From assembly GCA_902534685.1 (NCBI GenBank), contig CACAQP010000005.1, positions 1-37,956 on the forward strand: a stretch of DNA of 37,956 bases, in the 5' to 3' direction. Within the stretch, counting starts at the first letter, position 1; every line of letters begins with the position of its first letter. A program made the translations under genes and the position numbers. The notes below the pieces were generated by a model that was not told the DNA's origin, made no database searches, and worked only from the letters and a program-made list of their open reading frames with translations. This document shows, piece after piece, positions 1-8,638 of the stretch. This DNA is from an uncultured Prochlorococcus sp. Lineage in GTDB: Bacteria > Cyanobacteriota > Cyanobacteriia > PCC-6307 > Cyanobiaceae.

Positions 1-44
1 TTTAATTTAAAATCGCTAGGTTTTTGAAAAAAAATTTAAGTAAT

Positions 45-1436
45 TTAAATTTTAAAAATAAACTTTAAAAATTTCTTCACTATTTCATAGGGAGGATACC
101 GTATGTCTAAATCAAATAAAAAACCTTTGAAAGTAATAGATTTTTGATTTGAAAAATTTCGAAACCCTTCTTCTCCATGAAATTTACCAATACCACTCTG
201 CCCGACACCCCCAAACGGTAAATTTGGAATAAGCACTGGCAACATAACATCATTGATACAAATTGTTCCTGAGCTGGTTACTTTTGAAATATATTTATGA
301 ATTTTCTTATTGCCACCAAATAAGTAGATTGCTAATGGTTTTGATGATTGACGAATCTGTTTTAAGGCTGATTCCTTATCATTAATTCCAATTACTGGAA
401 GTAGTGAACTAAAAAGTTCTTTTTGCAAAATATCTTTTTCATTTAATTTACATCTCATTATTGTAGGAGATATTTTTAATTCTTTTTTATTAAAAGTTCC
501 CCCAAATAAAATTCTTTTTTCTTTTTTATATTGTTTGAGAATTTCTAAAGTTGATTCATATTGCTTTTTCTCTAATTTTGATAAGTTTTCGGAATTTATT
601 GGATTGTCTCCGTAAAAACTAATTATGCATTCCTTTAATTTTTCTATGAAATTATTTTCAATTTCTTTATCTACAAAGATATGATTAGGAGCCATGCAGG
701 ATTGACCAGAATTAAAAAATTTGCCCCAAACAATTCTTTTAGCAGCCACTTCTAAATTTGCATTCTTGAAAATAATTACAGGATTGGTTCCGCTTAACTC
801 AAGAGTTAATGGAGTTAAGTTTTTTGAAGCTAATTTCATAATTGATTTTCCAGTTTCAGTACTACCTGTAAAAAATATATGGTCAAAATTTTGTTCAATT
901 AATTTTATGGATTGTTTATAATTACCCTCTATTGTTAATAGGACATCTTTAGGGAAATATTTAGAAGTAAGCTTTTTAATTAGTTTCGAGATTGCAGGAC
1001 ACTTCTCTGACGGTTTTATAACTGCAGTATTTCCTGCTGAAAAAATATTTACCAATGGCTTTAAAATGTACAGTAATGGATAATTATATGGACCAAGAAT
1101 CAAGACACATCCAAGAGGTTCATAAATAAATTTGGAGGATGATGGAAATAAATAAAAAGGTGTACCAATCTTTTTTGGTCGCATCCAAGAATAGAGTTTC
1201 TTTTTTATTAGTGAAATTTCTTCTTTGACTAAAAGGATTTCTGAAAGCCCTTCAATTTCAGATTTACCTAGATCAACAAAAAGTGATTTTATTATCTCTT
1301 TTTTATTTTCATCCAAAAGTTTAGAAACTATATTGATATGTTGGATCCGCCATTTTATATCTTCCGTTTTACCATTAAGAACTGTACTTTTTAATTTATT
1401 AATGTCTTCTAAATGAAATTTATCAGAAATTTTCAT
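45..1436 (-). CDS. Aldehyde dehydrogenase family protein (class-3 / fatty-aldehyde type)
   Basis: 463 aa ORF; motifs FTGSTETGKSIM, LELSGTNPV, GKFFNSGQSCMAPN (catalytic Cys), C-terminal NLPFGGVGQSGIGKFHGEEGFRNFSNQKS. Confidence 0.93.
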   Translation of the reverse strand: MKISDKFHLEDINKLKSTVLNGKTEDIKWRIQHINIVSKLLDENKKEIIKSLFVDLGKSEIEGLSEILLVKEEISLIKKKLYSWMRPKKIGTPFYLFPSSSKFIYEPLGCVLILGPYNYPLLYILKPLVNIFSAGNTAVIKPSEKCPAISKLIKKLTSKYFPKDVLLTIEGNYKQSIKLIEQNFDHIFFTGSTETGKSIMKLASKNLTPLTLELSGTNPVIIFKNANLEVAAKRIVWGKFFNSGQSCMAPNHIFVDKEIENNFIEKLKECIISFYGDNPINSENLSKLEKKQYESTLEILKQYKKEKRILFGGTFNKKELKISPTIMRCKLNEKDILQKELFSSLLPVIGINDKESALKQIRQSSKPLAIYLFGGNKKIHKYISKVTSSGTICINDVMLPVLIPNLPFGGVGQSGIGKFHGEEGFRNFSNQKSITFKGFLFDLDIRYPPYEIVKKFLKFIFKI

Positions 1437-1593
1437 TTTATTGCTAATTAATAGTATTAAATATATCAGAGGACAAATTGTAAATAACTAAGGTTTTTAA
1501 CCACTTAAAGCAAAGTGAAAAATATATATGAAATAATCAAATTTATTAAAATTGTCTTTAAAAATTAAAAATTTTCTTGGTTAGTATATTTCT

Positions 1594-2484
1594 ATGAGAG
1601 GAAAGTTTTCAATTAGATTGATATCTATAAATGAAATTCCAGAAGTTACAAACTGGGCAAGACTGGAAGGATTTTCTCCTGGAATGGATGACGTATCAAT
1701 TTATAGAAATACAGATAAACAAGGTGTATGGGTAGCTTGTCTCGATAATAATCCTATAGGTTCTATTGCATGTGTTAAGTATAATTCCTCGTATGGTTTT
1801 ATAGGTTTATTTATAGTTAAAAAAGAATTCCGAAATAATGGATATGGAGTGAAATTATGGGAACATGCCCTGGATTATTTAAAAAATGTTGATTGTATTG
1901 GTCTTGAGGCTGCCCCAGATAGATTGAATGACTACGCAAAGTGGGGGTTTAGAAACTCTTCTATTACAAATAGATGGAAATTAAATGGTTCTCAAGCTTT
2001 GCCATTGAGAAATTTCTATAAAGATCAATTTCATTCTTTTAAAGTTGTACCGGGTAATAAAATCTCCTCTGAAGCGGTCTTGATTTATGATGATCAAAGA
2101 GAACCTAGTCCCAGACCACATTTTCTAAATGACTGGTTGAAAAATTCTCATGGGAATGTCAGTGCAATTGTCGATAATAATGGGATGTGCCACGGATTTG
2201 GCAGAATAAGACCTTGTGTATTGGAGGATAATGAGCAAGGCTGGAGAATTGGACCTCTTTTGGCGGATACTCCACCACTTGCTGAATTGTTGATAAGGGA
2301 GTTAGTTGGCGATTTAGATGCCAAAATCTTATTGGATTGCTCTAATCTGAATCCATATGCAAATTATCTTTTATCGAGTTTGGGATTTGAGGAAATATCA
2401 AAAACTTACAGAATGTATAAAGGCATTCAACTTCCCTGCCCAATGAATCAAGTATACGGACTTGCCTGCTTGGAACTGGGATAA
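1594..2484 (+). CDS. GNAT-family N-acetyltransferase, two-domain (N-terminal GNAT plus YitH/HolE-like C-terminal domain)
   Basis: 296 aa ORF; FIGLFIVKKEFRNNGYGVKLWEHAL acetyl-CoA motif; C-terminal GFGRIRPC..GPLLADTPPLAELLIREL pattern. Confidence 0.85.
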   Translation: MRGKFSIRLISINEIPEVTNWARLEGFSPGMDDVSIYRNTDKQGVWVACLDNNPIGSIACVKYNSSYGFIGLFIVKKEFRNNGYGVKLWEHALDYLKNVDCIGLEAAPDRLNDYAKWGFRNSSITNRWKLNGSQALPLRNFYKDQFHSFKVVPGNKISSEAVLIYDDQREPSPRPHFLNDWLKNSHGNVSAIVDNNGMCHGFGRIRPCVLEDNEQGWRIGPLLADTPPLAELLIRELVGDLDAKILLDCSNLNPYANYLLSSLGFEEISKTYRMYKGIQLPCPMNQVYGLACLELG

Positions 2485-2544
2485 TTCCCTTTAAAGCGAG
2501 TATTCCCCTTATTGTTTTTGTAATACTGAAGGAAGTTTGTTTGA

Positions 2545-2805
2545 TTATCCATAAGCTTGACTCTCAGAGGGTTTCAAAATTTTTTCTACAATATCTGCGT
2601 TGATTATAGTAATCTCTCCATTATCAATATTGGCAACTTGAAATAAGGTCCATGAATTTGGATTTCTAGCTCCTCCAATACAGTCGATAATTTGACCGAC
2701 CCAATAATTTTTATTCTTTTTATTAGTATTTTCGCAATTTTCTTTTTTAATTGCGACATAATCACCAGGTCTAACGAAAAGAAACTCAGGAGCTGCTGAG
2801 CTCAT
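2545..2805 (-). CDS. DUF3104-type small protein
   Basis: 86 aa; LFVRPGDYVAIK..YWVGQIIDCIGGARNP..TLFQVANIDNGEITIINADIV pattern of marine picocyanobacterial DUF3104. Confidence 0.75.
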   Translation of the reverse strand: MSSAAPEFLFVRPGDYVAIKKENCENTNKKNKNYWVGQIIDCIGGARNPNSWTLFQVANIDNGEITIINADIVEKILKPSESQAYG

Positions 2806-2819
2806 AATGAATAGCTTGT

Positions 2820-2833
2820 AGTATATACGTACT
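2820..2833 (-). promoter_or_regulatory. LexA-box-like palindrome upstream of DUF3104 gene
   Basis: Minus strand AGTACGTATATACT, 13/14 match to cyanobacterial RGTACNNNDGTWCB, 14 nt upstream of the start codon at 2805. Confidence 0.3.
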
Positions 2834-2902
2834 ATAGCGAGTTATTAGTTTTGTTGCCGAACTTTGAGTTATTTAGCAAACTAGGAGTAAATCAAAAAAA
2901 AA

Positions 2903-2995
2903 ATGAAATTAATTGAAATTACTATATTTTCAACATTATTAGGGTTAATTTTAGCCTTAACTGACGCTTATATAGAAAGAAATATTCCTGGATAA
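2903..2995 (+). CDS. Single-TM microprotein (MKLIEITIFSTLLGLILALTDAYIERNIPG)
   Basis: ATG..TAA, 30 aa, hydrophobic helix plus polar tail; read by hand. Confidence 0.45.
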   Translation: MKLIEITIFSTLLGLILALTDAYIERNIPG

Positions 2996-3012
2996 TACTT
3001 CCAATTCATTTC

Positions 3013-3168
3013 TTAAATCAAATAAGATTTAAGCTGGTCTAATATGTCGGCACGGTTGGAAACTAATTTTGTAAAAACTAAATATATCAACCCTCCCATT
3101 GCGAGTCTTCCGTTAATTTTCTCTAGCTGCTTAAGTTTTCTAAACAAATTACTTTTGCGATTAAACAA
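3013..3168 (-). CDS. hli: High-light-inducible (HLI/Scp) chlorophyll a/b-binding-like protein, TTG start
   Basis: Hand translation MFNRKSNLFRKLKQLEKINGRLAMGGLIYLVFTKLVSNRADILDQLKSYLI; ExxNGRxAMxG HLI/LHC motif; in-frame stop upstream of the TTG. Confidence 0.75.
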   Translation of the reverse strand: MFNRKSNLFRKLKQLEKINGRLAMGGLIYLVFTKLVSNRADILDQLKSYLI

Positions 3169-3266
3169 AATTTAAAGGGTTTAGAAAATAAAAAAGTATT
3201 GATTAATTCAGAATTAAGAAAAATTTTAAAAATTAATAGAAATATTATTTCAAATACGAATTAAAT

Positions 3267-3404
3267 TTAAAGCCAAGCTTCTTTCATCTCAAGATAGAGT
3301 CTCTCGCTCTCAGCAGAATTAATTTTGCTGTCTGAATAGGATTGTTGCTGTTGCTGTTGCTGTTGTTGAGTTGAGTCAGTATTAGAGTTTTGGACTTCGC
3401 TCAT
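3267..3404 (-). CDS. PolyQ-containing microprotein (MSEVQNSNTDSTQQQQQQQQQSYSDSKINSAESERLYLEMKEAWL)
   Basis: ATG..TAA, 45 aa, nine consecutive Gln encoded by mixed CAA/CAG codons. Confidence 0.6.
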   Translation of the reverse strand: MSEVQNSNTDSTQQQQQQQQQSYSDSKINSAESERLYLEMKEAWL

Positions 3405-3521
3405 TATAGGTTATAAATATTTGTGTTTATTCTCTCATATTCAGAGCTTTTTTTGTCAACTTAAATTCTTAAATTTTATTTAAATTTTCTATGTTTTTAA
3501 TTTTTCCTGTTTTGAATGAAG

Positions 3522-3623
3522 TTATTTCGCTACAGTAGTTTTGGCATATAGGAATTTAACTTCCCAATATACAATTCCTAGGAAAATAGCACTTGCAATA
3601 ATAATTTCAGAAATGGCTAACAT
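3522..3623 (-). CDS. Single-TM microprotein (MLAISEIIIASAIFLGIVYWEVKFLYAKTTVAK)
   Basis: ATG..TAA, 33 aa, one TM helix. Confidence 0.5.
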   Translation of the reverse strand: MLAISEIIIASAIFLGIVYWEVKFLYAKTTVAK

Positions 3624-3771
3624 TTTATTTTTCAATAGTAATTTAATTTTGGTATCAATTTACACAGAATGCAATAGGTACTAATTACATTTAAGATCTT
3701 AAAAAAATCTTATTTAATAAAATAACGCGTCGAAATAATATAAAATTTTAAGTTAGGTACATATTATTTTC

Positions 3772-4206
3772 GTGGGAAATTTCATAAATCCAACAACTCT
3801 TATACCTTTAATTCCTTTAGTAACCTCTTTGTTTATTTTTATTTTATTGGTAAGTTTTAACAGAACACTTAACAGGTTAACAAAACCTGTTACTGCACTG
3901 GTTGCATTATCTTTATTAGGTTCTGCTTCTATAGGCTCTTTTGACTATTCAAAGAAAATAGAAGAAGAATTAGTTTTATCTGAATTTATCAAATTTTTTG
4001 AAGAAAAAAATTTAGTTATACATCTCAACTTAGTAAATGAAAAAATTATAATTTTTTTCTCATTAATAATGATATTAATTATTGGAATATCTTTTTATAA
4101 ATTGCCTAGAAAAAAAGGTTATGTCTCATTGATGATTAGCCTAGGATTAATATCTTCTTCGGTGATACTTTCAATATTGCTAATAGATTTCTCAGCACTA
4201 ATCTAA
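3772..4206 (+). CDS. Hypothetical membrane protein; GTG start
   Basis: 144 aa ORF with three to four hydrophobic segments. Confidence 0.65.
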   Translation: MGNFINPTTLIPLIPLVTSLFIFILLVSFNRTLNRLTKPVTALVALSLLGSASIGSFDYSKKIEEELVLSEFIKFFEEKNLVIHLNLVNEKIIIFFSLIMILIIGISFYKLPRKKGYVSLMISLGLISSSVILSILLIDFSALI

Positions 4207-4712
4207 GCTGTAGTAAGCATTGACAAAGCTTCGTTAAGTTCCTGGACATGATTTAATTCATCTTGAGCAATTTCTTTTATCTTTTGATCATTCGGATTAT
4301 CTAATAAATATTTTGAATAAGTTTCATATGCATGCTCTTCGATTTTTATGTTGACATCATAAGCATTAGCTGGAGAGAGGAAATAATAAAAAACCATGAT
4401 CCAGTAATAGACAAGCACAAGGTGTCTCGCAAAAAATCTATCAATCCAAAACCTATCTCCTCCTCTTTTCTCCATCTCTTTAAGATGCTCAGTTTCGTTA
4501 ATAGCTTGATAGAAATGTTCTTTCATTAAAATCATTGTTTTTTCATTTTTAATTCCTAGGGATTCTTTAAAATGAAGAACTGAAAGAAATGCAAAATAAG
4601 GTGATCTAGCTATTACTTCTAAAACCCAAAATCTTTGCAAAGATCTACCAGAGTATATGAAGTCTAAGATTCTAACGGTACTATCCAAAATCAAAGAATT
4701 TAAATGCTTCAT
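4203..4712 (-). CDS. ptox: Plastoquinol terminal oxidase (PTOX, alternative oxidase family)
   Basis: 169 aa; di-iron motifs LEVIARSPYFAFLSVLH, NETEHLKEM, EEHAYETY, DELNHVQEL; W-DR-ARH-VLVYYW. Confidence 0.9.
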   Translation of the reverse strand: MKHLNSLILDSTVRILDFIYSGRSLQRFWVLEVIARSPYFAFLSVLHFKESLGIKNEKTMILMKEHFYQAINETEHLKEMEKRGGDRFWIDRFFARHLVLVYYWIMVFYYFLSPANAYDVNIKIEEHAYETYSKYLLDNPNDQKIKEIAQDELNHVQELNEALSMLTTA

Positions 4713-4867
4713 GAATTTCGTTTTTCTTTAAGTATAATTACTCAACCTCTAGAGGACTACAGTATTTTAAATTAATTAACTAAAAATTAATATTAATATT
4801 CTAAAAATTATCACTTCCATTGAAATATTTTTTTTTCATGCATTAATTGGATAGATAAAAATTTCAT

Positions 4868-5008
4868 ATGACAACTACTGAAAAAATTGCAAATGCCAAA
4901 AAGAGGATTGATGAATTGGAAAGACTTATAAAATATTGGAATAATTCATACCATGATGAGGCAAAAATAATAAATTTTACTAGGAAAATTGGAAATAAAG
5001 TCGCTTAG
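4868..5008 (+). CDS. Small conserved-type hypothetical (MTTTEKIANAKKRIDELERLIKYWNNSYHDEAKIINFTRKIGNKVA)
   Basis: ATG..TAG, 46 aa, coding-like helical composition. Confidence 0.55.
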   Translation: MTTTEKIANAKKRIDELERLIKYWNNSYHDEAKIINFTRKIGNKVA

Positions 5009-5155
5009 ATTGTGATAATTAAGGCTGCTTAACTTTTATCTACTTAACGTGATTTAATATCTTTTAGGTTTCGAAAATTGTTTAATTTTTAAATAGAGCA
5101 ATTAAACCTATTCTCAAAAAAGGTAAGGAAGAAATAATCTAAAAGAAAAATCTAT

Positions 5156-5269
5156 ATGAAAACCTTTTCAAAAAAATATTTAGTTCCAATTAAATTTATA
5201 CCATGGGTTTTTTGGGTATTTATATCTTTTATGAGTATATATTTGTGTAAGATAGCTTGGGTAAGTTGA
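5156..5269 (+). CDS. Single-TM microprotein (MKTFSKKYLVPIKFIPWVFWVFISFMSIYLCKIAWVS)
   Basis: ATG..TGA, 37 aa, basic N-terminus plus TM helix. Confidence 0.45.
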   Translation: MKTFSKKYLVPIKFIPWVFWVFISFMSIYLCKIAWVS

Positions 5270-5282
5270 ATAATTAATGAAT

Positions 5283-5591
5283 CTAGCTTCTCCTTAGCCA
5301 ACCAGGAGCACCGCCAAACCAATCCGATATATCATCTTCATTTGGGTTGAAATGATTTTCTTTATCTAGTCCATCTATCCCAAATGATTGTAAAAGGTTA
5401 TCAATCCCCCCATCATTTTTTGTACCATTCCTTCTTAAGCTGTTAGCTTTTTTCAGCCAAAGAGAAATTGTCGAATTATGGTGCGCAAATTTCTCAACAT
5501 ATATTCTTTCTTCTAATGTAATTGATTTATCTTGAACAATTCTTTTAATTATTCCTTGGATCTTTAGTCTATTTTTATTACTAAGAAGCAT
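5283..5591 (-). CDS. Conserved-type hypothetical protein
   Basis: 102 aa ORF, coding-like composition. Confidence 0.65.
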   Translation of the reverse strand: MLLSNKNRLKIQGIIKRIVQDKSITLEERIYVEKFAHHNSTISLWLKKANSLRRNGTKNDGGIDNLLQSFGIDGLDKENHFNPNEDDISDWFGGAPGWLRRS

Positions 5592-5847
5592 TTTTAATCA
5601 GTTCATTATTCTTTTTATAGGAAGAATTATTAAATATTTCTTGTCAATGTTAATTTCAACAAATTCGCAATTTTAAAAGGTTTTTAGCGAGAAAAGTTTT
5701 AAGACACTAAAAAAAGGGATAAATAAGTTACAAATAATACTTCAATTCATTTATCAAACTTATAATTCCTGCAAATTAGATAAAAAAATCAATCCATTCG
5801 CAAAGACACTTTAAAATCAAGACGAGTGGACGGAATTGTTGCACTAT

Positions 5848-5881
5848 AGTAAATATGTATTACTATTAGTACAGATGTATT
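5848..5881 (+). promoter_or_regulatory. Tandem LexA-box-like operators upstream of 5890 ORF
   Basis: AGTAAATATGTATT (5848-5861) and AGTACAGATGTATT (5868-5881), centre-to-centre 20 bp; the second is 13/14 to RGTACNNNDGTWCB. Confidence 0.35.
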
Positions 5882-5889
5882 ATTAAGAC

Positions 5890-6096
5890 ATGAAAGTGAT
5901 TCCATCTTCTCCGTATGCCCCTTTTAATTCAAAAGAGTGGAATTCTCTAATAAGCAAAAATGTAAAGTTTGAAAATACTCCAATAAAGATTCAAAAAAAA
6001 TTTTATAGAACTTTTTCTTTAAAAAAGATTGAAAAAGATGAATTTTTGCAAAAGAGGAATGAATTGCATCAACAAATGCAACTTGTATTCGGATAG
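5890..6096 (+). CDS. Small hypothetical protein
   Basis: 68 aa ORF, ATG..TAG. Confidence 0.6.
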   Translation: MKVIPSSPYAPFNSKEWNSLISKNVKFENTPIKIQKKFYRTFSLKKIEKDEFLQKRNELHQQMQLVFG

Positions 6097-6186
6097 AAAA
6101 ATATCAACTAACAACCTTTTTATTTAATTTTATTTTACGAGATCCAATTTTTTGTTAAATTAGTAGAAACATAAGAAGGATTTAAT

Positions 6187-6477
6187 TTGGCTGTAGATCG
6201 AGAACTTTTAAAAGAAGTTACCCAAGAACTTTGGAATACTGTAAAAAAACTAAGACCAGAAATTGATCGGCAAACAAGACTTCAATTAGTTTTAAAGGCA
6301 TTATTAACTATTGGAGATTTACCAGATCAAATGCAAGCTGCCATGGTAGTAGGTGTTTGCGCAGAAATGGATAAAAGTGATGCTGATAATGTTGAAACTA
6401 ATTCACAAACTAAAGAATCAAGCGGAATTGATACTTCTTCAGGCAGAAAAGTAGTTAGAAGAAGTTCAGCTAAATAA
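6187..6477 (+). CDS. TIGR03894-like conserved small protein
   Basis: 96 aa; VTQELWNTVKKLRPEIDRQTRLQLVLKALLTIGDLPDQMQAAMVVGVCAEM; TTG start. Confidence 0.7.
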   Translation: MAVDRELLKEVTQELWNTVKKLRPEIDRQTRLQLVLKALLTIGDLPDQMQAAMVVGVCAEMDKSDADNVETNSQTKESSGIDTSSGRKVVRRSSAK

Positions 6478-6488
6478 ACCCTAAACGA

Positions 6489-6692
6489 TCATCCTTTAAT
6501 TTTCTTTGATTCGTTTTTATTAAGTCTATTGAATAGATAATATGAAATTACGAGTAAGAGAGGAACGAATATTGAATGTAAAGTCATCATTAATTCTGTT
6601 TGGCCCATTCCAATAAGATTTGACTCGTTTGGAAGTTGTTCTGACCAAGTGCCAACTAAATGCCAGGCTTGAGGAATTGATAAGAAAAACAT
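6489..6692 (-). CDS. Small membrane protein
   Basis: 67 aa ORF with one or two hydrophobic segments. Confidence 0.55.
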   Translation of the reverse strand: MFFLSIPQAWHLVGTWSEQLPNESNLIGMGQTELMMTLHSIFVPLLLVISYYLFNRLNKNESKKIKG

Positions 6693-6809
6693 ATAAGAGC
6701 TATAAGTTAAGTTTATGTTCAGATAAAGATTATCATTATTGAACGTTTTTGCTTTCTTTATTCTTATTTCTTAACTAAGTATTTGTAGAGTTATAAAAAA
6801 GAACTTGAT

Positions 6810-8339
6810 TCATAAATTTATTTTCTTAAGAAGATTTTTAAATTCTTTTTTACCAATAATTTTTTCAGCTGCGTAAGCGCCACTTGCTGAAACAGCAGGA
6901 ATTCCAATACCTGGAAATGTACTTGCACCGCAAGTAAATAAATTTTTCACTGGAGTTTTGCAGCCTGGGAAAAGACCTTTTGCGGCAGATAATGCAGGGC
7001 CGTAACTACCGCAATAGGTATTGGTGAATTTTTTATGTGTGATTGGGCTTCCTAGCATCTTTAAATCAATCCTTTCATCTATATCAGGGATGAATTTTCG
7101 CACTGCATTAAGGAATATTGAACATCTTTCTTCTTTCAAATTTCTATATTCTAGTTCCTTTGGATTTAGGTTTTCCCAAATTTCCCAAGGTTCATTTGCG
7201 GGAGTATATCCATGAAGAACATGTTTTCCTTCAGGGGCCATATTTTTATCTAAAACAGATGGGATTGAAAATACAGCTATATTTCTTTCTGCGGTTATAC
7301 CTCTTTCCCACTTATCAACATGTATCGCATGTATTGGCAGATTTTCAAGACCATCAGCATCAAAACCTAGATGTATATGAAGGAAAGAATCACATTTATT
7401 AGGGTTTATAACCTTTGGATTCCATTTTTTTGAAATTTCATTTGGAATTAACTTTTTTAAATTCCAAACATCAGTATTCGTGACAACAGATTCACAACTA
7501 AAACTAGAACCATTATTAAGAGTTATACCTGTAGCTAAATTTTTATTGAAGTTAATTGTCTTTACTCTCGAAGAAAGAATTAATTCTCCTCCATTTTTTT
7601 TAAATCCATTAATTAAGGCTTTTACGATAGATTCACTACCTCCTTTGGGGTATTCAAGGTATGAATTTGGTTCAAACCATTCGTTAAATAAAGTAGCCAT
7701 TGCAGCTGTATTTGTATCATGCATTGACATACCACTTATCAAAAAGCTCAATAAATCAACCCAATTCCTGAGAAAAGGATCCTCTAGATGATTATTAACT
7801 AAATTTCCAAAGCCTTTATTAATTTTTGGTATTTGATTGATATTAGGTAAAAATTTTGAGGTTAAATTTATTAGATCTAAGAAATTTATTGATTCGGGAG
7901 AAAATGAGAGTAAAGGTATTTCATTTATTATTTGGCTAAGAGGTTTTATTTCGGAAATAAATGATTCCCATTCTTTAACAGATTTCTCACCTCTTAAAGT
8001 TTTAATTGTTTGTTTAAAAGGTTCTTCCCCCACATCAAGATTAAAATTGCCTTCTGGGACAATTACTCGCCAACCTTTGTATTGAAATAGTTCAACTTCT
8101 TCATCAAGTAATTTAAGAATTTGCCCTAGGGGATTAGTTGTCGGCCATTTACCTATTCCACTCCACAATGAAGGACCTGATTCGAAGGTGTAACCTTTTC
8201 TATTGAAACTGTGAGCAACCCCTCCAGGCTGGGTATGCGCTTCACATATAAGTACTGTTTTACCTGATAAAGCTAAAATTGAACCACAACATAAAGCCCC
8301 AATTCCACTACCAACTATTACAACATCGTACCTGTCCAT
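6810..8339 (-). CDS. FAD-dependent oxidoreductase, CrtISO / phytoene desaturase-like
   Basis: 509 aa; MDRYDVVIVGSGIGALCCGSILALSGKTVLICEAHTQPGGVAHSF Rossmann/FAD motif; C-terminal NLFTCGASTFPGIGIPAVSASGAYAAEKI. Confidence 0.9.
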   Translation of the reverse strand: MDRYDVVIVGSGIGALCCGSILALSGKTVLICEAHTQPGGVAHSFNRKGYTFESGPSLWSGIGKWPTTNPLGQILKLLDEEVELFQYKGWRVIVPEGNFNLDVGEEPFKQTIKTLRGEKSVKEWESFISEIKPLSQIINEIPLLSFSPESINFLDLINLTSKFLPNINQIPKINKGFGNLVNNHLEDPFLRNWVDLLSFLISGMSMHDTNTAAMATLFNEWFEPNSYLEYPKGGSESIVKALINGFKKNGGELILSSRVKTINFNKNLATGITLNNGSSFSCESVVTNTDVWNLKKLIPNEISKKWNPKVINPNKCDSFLHIHLGFDADGLENLPIHAIHVDKWERGITAERNIAVFSIPSVLDKNMAPEGKHVLHGYTPANEPWEIWENLNPKELEYRNLKEERCSIFLNAVRKFIPDIDERIDLKMLGSPITHKKFTNTYCGSYGPALSAAKGLFPGCKTPVKNLFTCGASTFPGIGIPAVSASGAYAAEKIIGKKEFKNLLKKINL

Positions 8340-8378
8340 TAGATATTTACTTTACTCTTCTCGTAAAACTAATAAATT

Positions 8379-8489
8379 TTAGACAAATGTATAAGTTGAA
8401 GTGGTAATACTTAGAACAACAGCAAGGAAAAATATGTACGGAACAGCTTTTAAAGGTATATATCCTTGACTTTTAGAGATGAAATCCAT
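8379..8489 (-). CDS. Single-TM microprotein (MDFISKSQGYIPLKAVPYIFFLAVVLSITTSTYTFV)
   Basis: C-terminal part of the track ORF 8379..8615; the internal ATG at 8489 gives a compact 36 aa TM protein. Confidence 0.5.
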   Translation of the reverse strand: MDFISKSQGYIPLKAVPYIFFLAVVLSITTSTYTFV

Positions 8490-8638
8490 TTGATTAGTTA
8501 CTTTATGTAAATATATTAACGAGATCTTGTTCCTTATGTGTGCCAAAAAATTATTTTTTTGGAAATATATTGAAACAAAGAAATCTTTTTGGAGAGATTT
8601 TTTAACTAAGAACATTTTTTATGAAGTTATCTTAGTAT

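Noticed and set aside
721-1416. Track ORFs on + strand inside ALDH (721..921, 1225..1416)
   Set aside because: Antisense to a clear aldehyde dehydrogenase; no family signal, typical shadow ORFs.
7021-8085. Track + strand ORFs 7021..7215, 7118..7402, 7480..7791, 7837..8085
   Set aside because: Antisense to the CrtISO-like oxidoreductase; low-complexity translations.
8490-8615. N-terminal extension of the 8379..8615 ORF
   Set aside because: Extension (MFLVKKSLQKDFFVSIYFQKNNFLAHIRNK...) is low-complexity leader sequence; the internal ATG at 8489 gives a standard TM microprotein.
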